A stretch of 7,193 bases of DNA from an uncultured Spartobacteria bacterium (GCA_937901895.1 CALGTD010000163.1:1-7193); one strand, 5' to 3'; numbered from the stretch's first letter, positions 1 to 5,652 are shown. The notes: generated from the sequence alone by a model not told the origin. Made by a program: numbers and translations.

Positions 1-312
1 GGCGTCGGCGAGGGCGGCGTCGGTTATCGAGGTGCGCGTCGGTCCTTCAGCTCCGGGAATCGCAAGATCACAGTGCCGGCCTATTGTTGGAAGGTTGTCC
101 TGATTCTCGATCGCACAGAGACGATCAATGCACGAACGCGGATGATCGCCGTGATGATGCCGAATACGAATCGTGTGTCAGAGGTCTGGACCGATTATCT
201 GACCACACCCCGCGACATCGAACTCGTAACGGGGTTCACGTTTTTCTCGGACGCGCCAGAGGAGGTCCAGCAAGGTCTTCACGCGCTAAAGACGACCACC
301 TTTGCTCCGTAG
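1..312 (+). CDS. DNA/RNA non-specific endonuclease (NUC superfamily), C-terminal part, 5' end outside window
   Basis: The frame is open from base 1 and stops at TAG 310-312, giving the last 103 residues. The stretch KITVPAYCWKVVLIL, then IAVMMPNTN, W-x2-YL, and DIELVTGFTFFSD matches the end of the NUC1/EndoG-type nuclease fold, where a VPxxxWKVV strand is followed by a PNT segment and a 'D-I-E-x-x-T-G-x-x-F-F' helix. These enzymes cut DNA and RNA without sequence preference through a His-metal centre. The catalytic DRGH region lies upstream of the window, so activity cannot be judged. The full family is usually 250-350 aa, so about two thirds is missing on the left. A GTG at 73 is in frame but falls inside the conserved fold, so it is not a real start. 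The next gene in the ancestral order begins 33 bases later in the same frame. Confidence 0.8.
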   Translation, partial: GVGEGGVGYRGARRSFSSGNRKITVPAYCWKVVLILDRTETINARTRMIAVMMPNTNRVSEVWTDYLTTPRDIELVTGFTFFSDAPEEVQQGLHALKTTTFAP

Positions 313-345
313 CGCGCGGAGGATGCCGTTCGCGTATCTCCGTTC

Positions 346-399
346 ATGCCAAGTGCGTGTGCTCTACCAATCTTGCCGGCGTTTCAGGAGGTTTTTGAT
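346..399 (+). pseudogene. 5' fragment (18 codons) of a gene split by the IS element
   Basis: ATG 346 opens a frame of 18 codons (beginning MPSACALPILPAFQEVFD) that reaches the left boundary of the element at 399/400. If 400-1690 is removed, codon GAT 397-399 joins TTC 1691-1693 in phase. The frame then continues to TGA 2408-2410, giving a 257-residue protein. The start lies 33 bases after the endonuclease stop, which suggests the two genes were once cotranscribed. A GGAGG at 318-322 is 23 bases upstream, too far for a normal ribosome site. The ATG is therefore the best but not a certain start. Within the present sequence this fragment reads into the element and cannot make the original protein. 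Confidence 0.5.
395..399 (+). other. TTGAT insertion target / TnpB TAM
   Basis: The pentamer TTGAT lies directly left of the predicted left end of the element. IS200/IS605 elements insert 3' of a short motif without duplicating it, and TTGAT is the known target and TAM of ISDra2. Its position 15 bases before the left-end hairpin, and the restored reading frame after excision, support this boundary. It is inferred from motif and context only. Confidence 0.6.
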
Positions 400-414
400 C
401 CAAAAATCTGGGTT

Positions 415-441
415 CAAACCCCGCCATTCATGGCGGCTTTG
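415..441 (+). repeat. Left-end subterminal hairpin of the IS element
   Basis: CCGCCATTCATGGCGG (421-436) is a perfect palindrome able to fold as a short stem-loop. Outside it CAAA (415-418) can pair with TTTG (438-441) across a small internal loop (CC against C). Imperfect subterminal hairpins of this kind are the TnpA recognition structures of IS200/IS605 ends. It starts 15 bases inside the predicted left boundary. The gap from here to tnpB (442-501) holds a TAGAAT (471-476) resembling a -10 box but no convincing -35. Confidence 0.65.
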
Positions 442-501
442 AAAAGGGAGTAACTTTTCGCTTGTCATTTTAGAATTAGTGACGCAGGGTTCAATTCAAC
501 A

Positions 502-1674
502 ATGCAACGCGCTTACCGCTACAGATTCTACCCCACGCCAGAGCAGGAATCCCTGCTACGGCGCACGGTAGGCTGTTGTCGGTTTGTCTATAACCGGGCG
601 TTGGCTTTGCGGCAGGAAGCTTGGGCACAGCGACAGAAGAAGCTGACCGGCTACGACCTCATCAAGAAGATCACGGAGTGGAAGAAAGACCCTGAGACCG
701 AATGGCTGAAAGAGGTGTCTAATGTCCCTCTCCAGCAGGCCGTCAACGACCTGGAGGTCGCCTACCAGAACTTCTTTGCCAAGCGTGCCAAATACCCAAG
801 TTTCAAGAGGAAGTCGTCGGGAGGTTCCTGCCGGTTCACCGAATACGGGTTCCGAATCAAGAACGGAGAGGTATGGCTGGCCAAGACCAAAGCTCCTCTC
901 GACATCCGTTGGAGTCGTCCTCTGCCGGAAGGTGCGACCCCAAAGCAATGCACGGTGCGTCTGACGCCTTCCGGGAAGTGGTTTATCTCGTTCCTGTGCA
1001 ACGTAGAGATCGAGAAGCTACCTCCGGTCGCCAAATCGGTCGGACTCGACATGGGCCTGACCGCGCTTGTCACCACCTCTGATGGCGAGAAGCTGACTAA
1101 CCCGAAGACGGTCAAAAAGTATCGCCGCAAGCTGGCGTCCGCCCAGCGGCATCTTGCCCGCAAGCAGAAAGGAAGCAAACGGTGGCTCCGAGCTAAACGC
1201 AAGGTCGCTCGCATCTACGAGAAGATTTCAGAGACAAGAAAAGACCAGTTGCACAAGCTGACAACCCGGCTCGTTCGTGAAAACCAAACGATTGTGGTCG
1301 AAGATTTGTCGGTTAGGAACATGGTCCGTTGTCACCGCCTTGCTGGCTCCATATCGGACGCCAGTTGGTCGATGCTGCGGGGCCTGCTCGAGTACAAGTG
1401 TAACTGGTATGGACGGGAACTCAGGGTCGTTGACCGCTGGTTCCCCAGTAGCAAGACGTGCCACGGGTGTGGTCATGTCGTAGAGAAACTGCCGCTAAAT
1501 GTCCGGGAGTGGGGATGTCCCAAGTGTGGGACGCGCCACGACCGGGACGTAAATGCGGCGATTAACATTCTATCGGCGGGAACCGTCGATTACACCGATG
1601 GAGGGAACGTGAAACCGAAACGGACTGGGTCCGTGAACGTAGTTCCCTGTGAAGTCGGAATCCCCGGCCTTTAG
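502..1674 (+). CDS. tnpB: TnpB, RNA-guided endonuclease of IS200/IS605 family (IS1341-like)
   Basis: The 390-residue protein has the full TnpB architecture. An N-terminal helix-turn-helix (OrfB_HTH) region starts with YRYRFYPTPEQ and has CCRFVYNRAL near residues 25-34. A RuvC-like core follows, then a zinc ribbon and the last RuvC motif. The predicted catalytic residues are D183 in VGLDMGLTAL, E267 in IVVEDLS and D349 in HDRDVNAAINIL. The zinc ligands are C320, C323, C339 and C342. TnpB uses an omega RNA from the element's right end to cut DNA next to a TAM, which helps retain the element after excision. Length is normal (370-420 aa) and there is no frameshift, so it is probably active. The tail after residue 357 is poorly conserved in kind and overlaps the predicted omega RNA. 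The TAG stop lies in the loop of the right-end hairpin. No clear ribosome site precedes ATG 502. Confidence 0.95.
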   Translation: MQRAYRYRFYPTPEQESLLRRTVGCCRFVYNRALALRQEAWAQRQKKLTGYDLIKKITEWKKDPETEWLKEVSNVPLQQAVNDLEVAYQNFFAKRAKYPSFKRKSSGGSCRFTEYGFRIKNGEVWLAKTKAPLDIRWSRPLPEGATPKQCTVRLTPSGKWFISFLCNVEIEKLPPVAKSVGLDMGLTALVTTSDGEKLTNPKTVKKYRRKLASAQRHLARKQKGSKRWLRAKRKVARIYEKISETRKDQLHKLTTRLVRENQTIVVEDLSVRNMVRCHRLAGSISDASWSMLRGLLEYKCNWYGRELRVVDRWFPSSKTCHGCGHVVEKLPLNVREWGCPKCGTRHDRDVNAAINILSAGTVDYTDGGNVKPKRTGSVNVVPCEVGIPGL

Positions 1675-1690
1675 GCCGGGGAGTGTTCAA
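1560..1690 (+). ncRNA. Predicted omega RNA (reRNA) scaffold overlapping tnpB 3' end
   Basis: TnpB guide RNAs derive from the 3' end of tnpB and the right end of the element, and this stretch folds accordingly. Hairpin 1 pairs 1572-1579 with 1583-1590 (8 bp, one G-U, GAA loop). Element 2 closes GGGAAC 1603-1608 on GTTCCC 1642-1647 and encloses a 6-bp hairpin ACGGAC/GTCCGT (1620-1634, loop TGG). Hairpin 3 is the 9-bp right-end stem (1662-1681). The guide would begin at 1691, with about 16 bases read from the flanking gene. The 5' limit is approximate, and it may be processed from the tnpB transcript. All pairings were found by eye without energy calculation. Confidence 0.65.
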
Positions 1691-2410
1691 TTCGGTTTCG
1701 GGACTGTTGACGCGCAACCGCAGTCGGACGATCTGCTGAAGCTTTCAGACAGTGAACTCCGAGAACTTTGCTTCCTCAAGCCGAACGGCAAGACCGACGT
1801 GAAGATATGGCTCGCCGCCAATGAAGAAGCGCGCCGGCGAGACCATTTGAACTTTCAGAGCGAATTCCGCAACAAAGGATGGCCCTATCGATGGTTTCTC
1901 GACACGAAGCCGTTGAACAAGGCCCAGGACAGGACCTTTGAAGTTCTCGACGAGGCTTACGAAGTCGTCCGGAAGTATTATCCCAGCATCGTCGAACGAG
2001 GCATCGACCGTCCCGAAGACATTGGACTCCTCCAAAATTCCGGCCGGCAGTCGTCGGAGGGCGTCCGGGTGAAACGCGAGCCATACGGGCATCTAATCCA
2101 TATTCAGATTCTGTGCGTTCTTGGCCCGACCAATTTTGATCCGGCAGACGGAACCGTCGAATTCGAGCCCGGTGCCAAAAGCCACCTTCTCCACCTCGCC
2201 TACGAGGATCTTCCGTCTTCGGAACGGCTCATGGGCGACGTTCTCGCCCATCCAATCATCACTCATCCGAGCAACTGTATCCCCGGCCGCACGTATCGGA
2301 GCGAGGGGTTCGTAAGCTCAAAACTCGCACGAGAGGGGCTTCCCTGTCACCGCCCATGGGACACACTCAGCCCGGACGAGGTTGCCCGACTTTCGCGCCT
2401 CTCATGGTGA
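1649..2410 (+). CDS. Uncharacterised protein, 3' part of the IS-split gene (chimeric start inside the element)
   Basis: The long frame opens at GTG 1649, inside the tnpB 3' end in another frame. It crosses the right-end hairpin and continues to TGA 2408-2410 (253 aa). Only residues from 1691 on (FGFGTVDAQP onwards, 239 aa) belong to the ancestral gene, and the first 14 codons are element sequence. The only other early in-frame start seen is GTG 1799. The protein is soluble and mixed in character, with an Asp/Glu-rich helix near the front (LLKLSDSELRELC), an aromatic GWPYRWFLD segment, and a Pro/His-rich C-terminal half (HPIITHPSNCIPGRTY). I do not recognise a family. It may be expressed as a truncated or chimeric product from element transcription, or not at all. 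Removing the element restores a 257-residue frame beginning at ATG 346. Confidence 0.55.
   Translation: MKSESPAFRPGSVQFGFGTVDAQPQSDDLLKLSDSELRELCFLKPNGKTDVKIWLAANEEARRRDHLNFQSEFRNKGWPYRWFLDTKPLNKAQDRTFEVLDEAYEVVRKYYPSIVERGIDRPEDIGLLQNSGRQSSEGVRVKREPYGHLIHIQILCVLGPTNFDPADGTVEFEPGAKSHLLHLAYEDLPSSERLMGDVLAHPIITHPSNCIPGRTYRSEGFVSSKLAREGLPCHRPWDTLSPDEVARLSRLSW
1662..1681 (+). repeat. Right-end hairpin of the IS element
   Basis: CCCCGGCCT (1662-1670) pairs perfectly with AGGCCGGGG (1673-1681) around a TT loop. It lies just inside the terminal TTCAA (1686-1690). This is the usual right-end structure of IS1341-like elements and also the 3' stem of the omega RNA scaffold. The tnpB stop codon TAG occupies 1672-1674, at the top of the stem. 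Confidence 0.85.
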
Positions 2411-2463
2411 TTCCTCGGTCGCGGTGAGCATTCTCGCCGAGCCCGAAAGATTTCGGCTTCTCG

Positions 2464-2658
2464 ATGTTGCGTATATCCCCCTGTATGGAAGGCTCTGATC
2501 CTGTTTTCGACTGGCGGGAATGCTACCCCCCGGCTGCGCGTTCGGGCGCCCCGACTGTCGTCTTTCACGAACAGGCCGGCAGGCACGTGGCTCCGGTCGT
2601 TGACTACGACACCTGGGACTTCGAACAGATGCGTCGCAGGACGCTTCTCGCCCCGTAG
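2464..2658 (+). CDS. Small hypothetical protein (64 aa), possibly a remnant
   Basis: ATG 2464 to TAG 2656-2658 encodes 64 residues with no signal peptide or membrane segment. The C-terminal half (TVVFHEQAGRHVAPVVDYDTWDF) reads like a normal folded protein, with alternating hydrophobic residues and aromatics. The frame upstream is open only back to TGA 2425-2427, so an earlier start is unlikely. It ends five bases before the ATG of the DUF2726-type gene, a spacing typical of cotranscribed genes. I do not recognise a family. The odd N-terminal part suggests it may be the tail of a degraded longer gene. No ribosome site is clear. Confidence 0.35.
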   Translation: MLRISPCMEGSDPVFDWRECYPPAARSGAPTVVFHEQAGRHVAPVVDYDTWDFEQMRRRTLLAP

Positions 2659-2663
2659 ATCCG

Positions 2664-3197
2664 ATGAGCGACGTCGCCTTGGATCAACCGGCGTTGCGAC
2701 TTGCCCTATTCGCGGTCGCGATTCTTGTTCTCGCTGCGGTGGTCGCCTGGTTATTCCGACACCTCACACGTCGGCCGGCATTCGCTTACCAGCGCACCTC
2801 CGGATTGTTCACGCCGGCGGAGCTACGGTTTCTTGAAGTCCTGAAATCCCTCCTGCCGCCCACGAGCACAGTGATGGGCAAAGTTCGGATGGCGGATCTC
2901 CTCGAGCCGGCGAAAGGGATGTCGCAAAAGGCGTTTTTCGATTCATTGACTCGCGTAGCCTGCAAACACGTCGATTTCGTTGTCTGCGACGCGCGGACCT
3001 ATCATCCGCTCTACGTCGTAGAACTGGACGATTCGTCGCACCGACACCGATCCCGATCAAAGCGCGATCGCTTTGTGGATGCCGCCCTTCAGGACGCTGG
3101 CCTTCCCATCGTTCGCGTTCCAGTGAAACGGGTGTATGATCCGCAGGTCATCAGCGATCTCATCCGGTCCTCTCTCGCCAAGATTCGACGGCCCTAG
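2664..3197 (+). CDS. DUF2726 domain protein with N-terminal membrane anchor
   Basis: The 177-residue protein starts with one hydrophobic helix (about residues 11-31, followed by RHLTRR, which suggests a cytoplasmic C-terminal part). A DUF2726-like domain follows at about residues 48-172. Its recognisable pieces are LFTPAELRFLEVLKSLLP, KVRMADLL, KHVDFVVCD, PLYVVELDDSSH, RDRFVDAALQDAGLPIVRVP. The order D104 ... E120-L-D122 then H126 and an R/D-rich helix resembles the restriction-endonuclease-like fold shared with DUF559 and Vsr-type proteins. The usual Lys of the E-x-K motif is Asp here, as in relatives I recall. DUF2726 proteins have unknown function, though nucleic-acid binding or cleavage is a common guess. 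The membrane anchor would hold the domain at the inner face of the membrane. The gene follows a 64-aa ORF by five bases and is followed by 57 non-coding bases. Confidence 0.8.
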   Translation: MSDVALDQPALRLALFAVAILVLAAVVAWLFRHLTRRPAFAYQRTSGLFTPAELRFLEVLKSLLPPTSTVMGKVRMADLLEPAKGMSQKAFFDSLTRVACKHVDFVVCDARTYHPLYVVELDDSSHRHRSRSKRDRFVDAALQDAGLPIVRVPVKRVYDPQVISDLIRSSLAKIRRP

Positions 3198-3254
3198 AAC
3201 GTTTCGCGACCGTCCACCGGTTGACCCTTTCTTCGGGGATACCTACCCTGTTCC

Positions 3255-4109
3255 GTGGCGGATGCCCCTTCTCACGTCTCAAAGGCAAACGGACTTGGAG
3301 GTTTTTGTTGGAAACCTCGATGGGTAGTCCTGCTTGCGATGACTCTTTGTGCCCTTTCGGGCACTGGCTGGAGCCAGTTTCTTGATGAGCCTTCGCGAAT
3401 ACCAAGCTTCGAGTATCCGAAAGGTTCGGATGACTCTGGACCACGAAAGACGGTCTACCCGATACCGCCAGTCCCGGTTTCTTCGAAACCATGGGGCGCC
3501 GTCGGTCCCGGTGTTGAGGTCCTAATCGAGAATCCGACTGGTTATCTTCCCGCTCACCCACCGTCCAACGGTTCGTCCGACACACCGCCACAGCCCAACA
3601 ATCCGCCGAACCCGCCTACGAATCAGCCGCCCGGTGGCGTTTCTGGCACTCCCTGGATGCAAACGGCATCCAACGAGATTGGTTTGCATGAGTCGAACAA
3701 CGCGAGAGTTCGAGAGTTTCACGCCACTACCGGACTAAATGCTGGTGGCAACACTCCATGGTGCAGCTCTTTTGTGAACTGGGTTCTCGCACAGCATGGG
3801 ATCAAAGGCACCAACAACGCCTGGGCCCAGTCCTGGGCGAATTGGGGTGTCGATGCAGGCGGCCCGGTTGTCGGCTCTGTCGTGGTCTTCCGCTGGTCGA
3901 GCTCCACGGGGCATGTCGGGTTCGTTCATTCCGTGAATTCGGATGGCTCAATCAACGTCTTGGGAGGTAATCAACGCGATTCCGTGCGGATATCTCGTTT
4001 CAATACCTCCCAAATTATTGGCTATCGGTTGCCGAGCGGATATTCTGGCGGCGGTGTCGTGACGGGAGACGGTTCCGGCGAGTGGGGAGATTTTGACTCA
4101 ACACGATAA
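3255..4109 (+). CDS. Secreted CHAP-domain peptidoglycan hydrolase (TIGR02594-like)
   Basis: The 284-residue frame opens at GTG 3255. A Sec-type signal follows a long N-terminal lead: KPR at 20-22, hydrophobic core 23-36, and likely cleavage near GWS/Q40-41. Next comes an uncharacterised region (42-105), a Pro/Asn linker (PPQPNNPPNPPTNQPP, 111-126), and a CHAP domain (132-260). The domain shows PWMQTASNEIGLHE, then PWCSSFVNWVL with nucleophile C170, the WANWG motif, GHVGFV with H220, and N239 in GGNQRDSV. This Cys-His-Asn layout cleaves peptidoglycan amide or peptide bonds in the periplasm or outside the cell. The tail (262-284) is Gly/Asp-rich. The start is uncertain: no in-frame ATG precedes the signal core and GTG has no close ribosome site. 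The gene directly abuts the next one (TAA then ATG), so the two products probably act together. It could be a cell-wall remodelling enzyme, an endolysin or an antibacterial toxin. Confidence 0.8.
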   Translation: MADAPSHVSKANGLGGFCWKPRWVVLLAMTLCALSGTGWSQFLDEPSRIPSFEYPKGSDDSGPRKTVYPIPPVPVSSKPWGAVGPGVEVLIENPTGYLPAHPPSNGSSDTPPQPNNPPNPPTNQPPGGVSGTPWMQTASNEIGLHESNNARVREFHATTGLNAGGNTPWCSSFVNWVLAQHGIKGTNNAWAQSWANWGVDAGGPVVGSVVVFRWSSSTGHVGFVHSVNSDGSINVLGGNQRDSVRISRFNTSQIIGYRLPSGYSGGGVVTGDGSGEWGDFDSTR

Positions 4110-4589
4110 ATGACGATGAACAAAATACTGGCCAGCGCGCTTTTCTGTCTAACCACTCTCCACCTCTATGCCGATGTGAGCACTTCCAAGGTTGGCGACT
4201 ACAAAGTTTTGCTCGATACCCGAGGGCAGTTCGGAAACGGCAACTGGAAACAGCAGCTCACCGTTGAGAAAGACGGGCGAGCGCTCTACACGATGAACGC
4301 GCCCCACGCCCTCAGTCGGATCATCCTTATTCCGGGTGCCTGTCTCGAGGCGGACGGTTATACTTGGGTCGGCATCGCCCTCATCCAGGATGGGCTGGAT
4401 GGCTCAATCGTTCAATCTATCGGCCTCAACGACGGACAGACGTATGTCAGCACCGCGGAGTTGACTCGAGTGGAGCCCGACTTTGATGAAAAGGTGTCGG
4501 GCAAGGAGTTTGCCTCTGGCTTGCCGGAAACCCTTGCCAAAAAGCGCCTTGATCAGGCGGTTAAGGCATACATGACCATGGATAAGTAA
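4110..4589 (+). CDS. Small exported protein of unknown function, coupled to the CHAP hydrolase
   Basis: ATG 4110 follows the CHAP stop TAA (4107-4109) without a gap, and a second ATG at 4116 (MNKILASAL) gives a more typical signal peptide. The leader (Lys, hydrophobic core to about residue 19, LYA/D cleavage near 21-22) predicts export, and I see no lipobox. The mature part of about 138 residues looks beta-rich (DYKVLLDTRGQ, QQLTVEKDGRALYTM, YTWVGIALIQDG, QTYVSTAELTRV) and ends in a basic helix (LAKKRLDQAVKAYMTM). I do not recognise the family. The zero-base spacing implies translational coupling, and both proteins go to the envelope. It could be an inhibitor or immunity protein, a cofactor or an unrelated envelope protein. 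The sequence alone does not decide. Confidence 0.75.
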   Translation: MTMNKILASALFCLTTLHLYADVSTSKVGDYKVLLDTRGQFGNGNWKQQLTVEKDGRALYTMNAPHALSRIILIPGACLEADGYTWVGIALIQDGLDGSIVQSIGLNDGQTYVSTAELTRVEPDFDEKVSGKEFASGLPETLAKKRLDQAVKAYMTMDK

Positions 4590-4657
4590 AACCGTGGACG
4601 TGCGTTTGAACACGTGGAAACCAGGCCTACCGTCAGGGGTCGTTTCGGAGTCGTTCA

Positions 4658-4942
4658 GTGAAAGCAAATGAGCCCAGTCGTGCGCTTAGGGTCTTCCTAC
4701 GTGATGGCTCCTCGAAGTTGATCATTCCGGTTACCTTGTCCTGTAGGCAGGACCGATGGTTCCTGAAAGCAATTGATACGAGCTCGGGCGAGTTTGAGGA
4801 TTTCTCCCTCGCTGATTGCGACTTTTCGGGTCGAGACTCCGCCGACACCTCCCTTCAAATGCTCGCTACGGCAGTGCTTCACGAGGATCTGGATGAGGCT
4901 CGGCGCCTCGCCCGGTCCATTATTGGCGGAGTGTCGACCTGA
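4658..4942 (+). CDS. Small protein resembling a stand-alone WYL-like domain
   Basis: GTG 4658 is preceded at 7 bases by GGAG (4647-4650), one of the few plausible ribosome sites in the window. The 94-residue product has a beta-rich core, RVFLRDGSSKLIIPVTLSC followed by RWFLKAIDTSSGEFEDFSLADC. This order (strand, I-x-P, W-F/Y-L-x-A, a short loop, F-x-L-x-D) resembles the core of WYL domains, which bind ligands or nucleic acid and often regulate transcription or phage defence. WYL proteins usually also carry a helix-turn-helix, which is absent here. A charged helix (LHEDLDEARRLARSIIG, 74-90) closes the protein. It may be a ligand-sensing or accessory protein. The WYL link is a visual similarity and needs a profile search. 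Confidence 0.65.
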   Translation: MKANEPSRALRVFLRDGSSKLIIPVTLSCRQDRWFLKAIDTSSGEFEDFSLADCDFSGRDSADTSLQMLATAVLHEDLDEARRLARSIIGGVST

Positions 4943-5018
4943 TCACAGCGTGTTGCGGAAATGTTAATGAAATGACCTCGCAGGCACCCTCCCGAGAAAC
5001 GCAATGGCTCAAATCAGC

Positions 5019-5032
5019 CTGACCGCGGTTAG
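5019..5032. promoter_or_regulatory. Near-palindrome CTGACCGCGGTTAG, possible operator
   Basis: The 14 bases form a palindrome with a perfect core ACCGCGGT and one symmetric mismatch, centred 45 bases before ATG 5071. It sits in the 128-base gap 4943-5070, where no gene is supported. A dimeric regulator site is possible, but a GC-rich palindrome of this size also arises by chance. Confidence 0.2.
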
Positions 5033-5070
5033 TCTGCTTCAAATAGCCCGCACAGCGCGTATCTCACGAG

Positions 5071-5559
5071 ATGGGAGTGCCAGCCGAATCGGTTATTATC
5101 ATCAACATCCCTCGCGATAGCATTCTTTCGAAAGACTACGGGATGGTCTTGAACTACTTCGGGGAAGAGGCCATCGCTGACATTGGCCGACTTCAGTCCC
5201 TGCACGACACCGCGATCATTCTGGTCGACGGATACAACGACACGCCCGCCCCCCTTTGTGTGATCCCCGAAGTTCGGGATTACTTCACGGGACTCAAAGA
5301 GGTCTGGCCCTATTGGTTCTTCTTTTGCTCTCTCGAGACCGACGCTCTTCGAATGATGCTTCTTTCGGTTCTGTCGAATTTTAGTGCGCGATACGACCAT
5401 CAGATGAATGAGAGGTTCGTTATCGATGTGAATGCCATGCGGGCACTCGTCCTCGAGCTTTTTGGGCCGATGAACTATCTCTACGATCTGGCTGGCTTTA
5501 GCATCGAAATGAACAAGATGCGATCCAGCGCAATCCTTGATTACCTTACCGCGGGTTAG
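5071..5559 (+). CDS. Conserved-looking protein of unknown function (162 aa)
   Basis: ATG 5071 to TAG 5557-5559. The upstream frame is closed by TAG at 5044, so this is the only reasonable ATG, though GTG 5077 is possible. The protein has a beta-strand SVIIINIPRD, then TAIILVDGYNDTP, IPEVRDYFTGL, WPYWFFFCSLETDALRMMLLSVL, and a C-terminal helical part. The 'DGYNDTP ... IPEVRDYF ... WPYWFFF' pattern is one I associate with small uncharacterised proteins of accessory DNA, but I cannot name a family. The aromatic run is short and flanked by Asp/Glu, so it is probably a buried core rather than a membrane helix. No signal peptide is seen. A longer frame on the opposite strand has no protein-like features. 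Confidence 0.7.
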   Translation: MGVPAESVIIINIPRDSILSKDYGMVLNYFGEEAIADIGRLQSLHDTAIILVDGYNDTPAPLCVIPEVRDYFTGLKEVWPYWFFFCSLETDALRMMLLSVLSNFSARYDHQMNERFVIDVNAMRALVLELFGPMNYLYDLAGFSIEMNKMRSSAILDYLTAG

Positions 5560-5576
5560 GGTTCGTTCCGCTAGTT

Positions 5577-5602
5577 TGTTGCGTCTACCCGATAGACGAA
5601 CA
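5577..5602. other. Bulged hairpin in the gap after the 162-aa gene
   Basis: TGTT (5577-5580) pairs with AACA (5599-5602) and CGTCTA (5582-5587) with TAGACG (5593-5598), with G5581 bulged and loop CCCGA. The 10-bp stem begins 17 bases after a stop codon, so it could end or stabilise the upstream transcript. No T-run follows on the + strand, so it is not a standard intrinsic terminator. Confidence 0.35.
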
Positions 5603-5652
5603 CCTATCCAATACGCGTTTGTCCGTGATGCCCATTGGCATGCCGATCCGCG

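Larger units (their letters stand above)
400..1690 (+). mobile_element. IS200/IS605-family element, IS1341-like group (tnpB only)
   Basis: This 1.29-kb unit has the expected layout: a target motif TTGAT (395-399), an imperfect left-end hairpin (415-441), an intact tnpB, a strong right-end hairpin (1662-1681) and a terminal TTCAA (1686-1690). There are no terminal inverted repeats and no target duplication, as expected for single-strand 'peel and paste' transposition. No HUH/Y1 tnpA is present, so this is a non-autonomous IS1341-type element that would need a TnpA in trans. The ends are set from motif and spacing and from the in-frame restoration of the flanking gene. The right end could shift by a few bases. 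Confidence 0.8.

Noticed and set aside
84..398. 104-aa frame overlapping the endonuclease end
   Set aside because: It lies in another frame of a gene with clear NUC-family motifs, is rich in Arg/Asp/Ser as expected of an out-of-frame reading, and ends at the IS boundary.
556..1476. Several - strand frames inside tnpB
   Set aside because: They are antisense readings of a gene with intact catalytic and zinc motifs.
489..1693. GTTCAATTC present at both 489-497 and 1685-1693, as a possible direct repeat bounding tnpB
   Set aside because: IS200/IS605 elements make no target duplication, and the left copy lies inside the left-end hairpin. A 9-base match of this kind is probably chance or an internal copy of the end motif.
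4600..4617. ACGTG/CACGT inverted repeat after the small exported protein gene
   Set aside because: The stem is 5 bp with an 8-base loop and no T-run, so it is too weak to call a terminator.
5004..5120. Short frame from ATG 5004 (MAQISLTAVSLLQIARTAR) that looks like a signal peptide
   Set aside because: It is only 38 codons, overlaps the better-supported gene at 5071 in another frame, and no frameshift joins the two sensibly.
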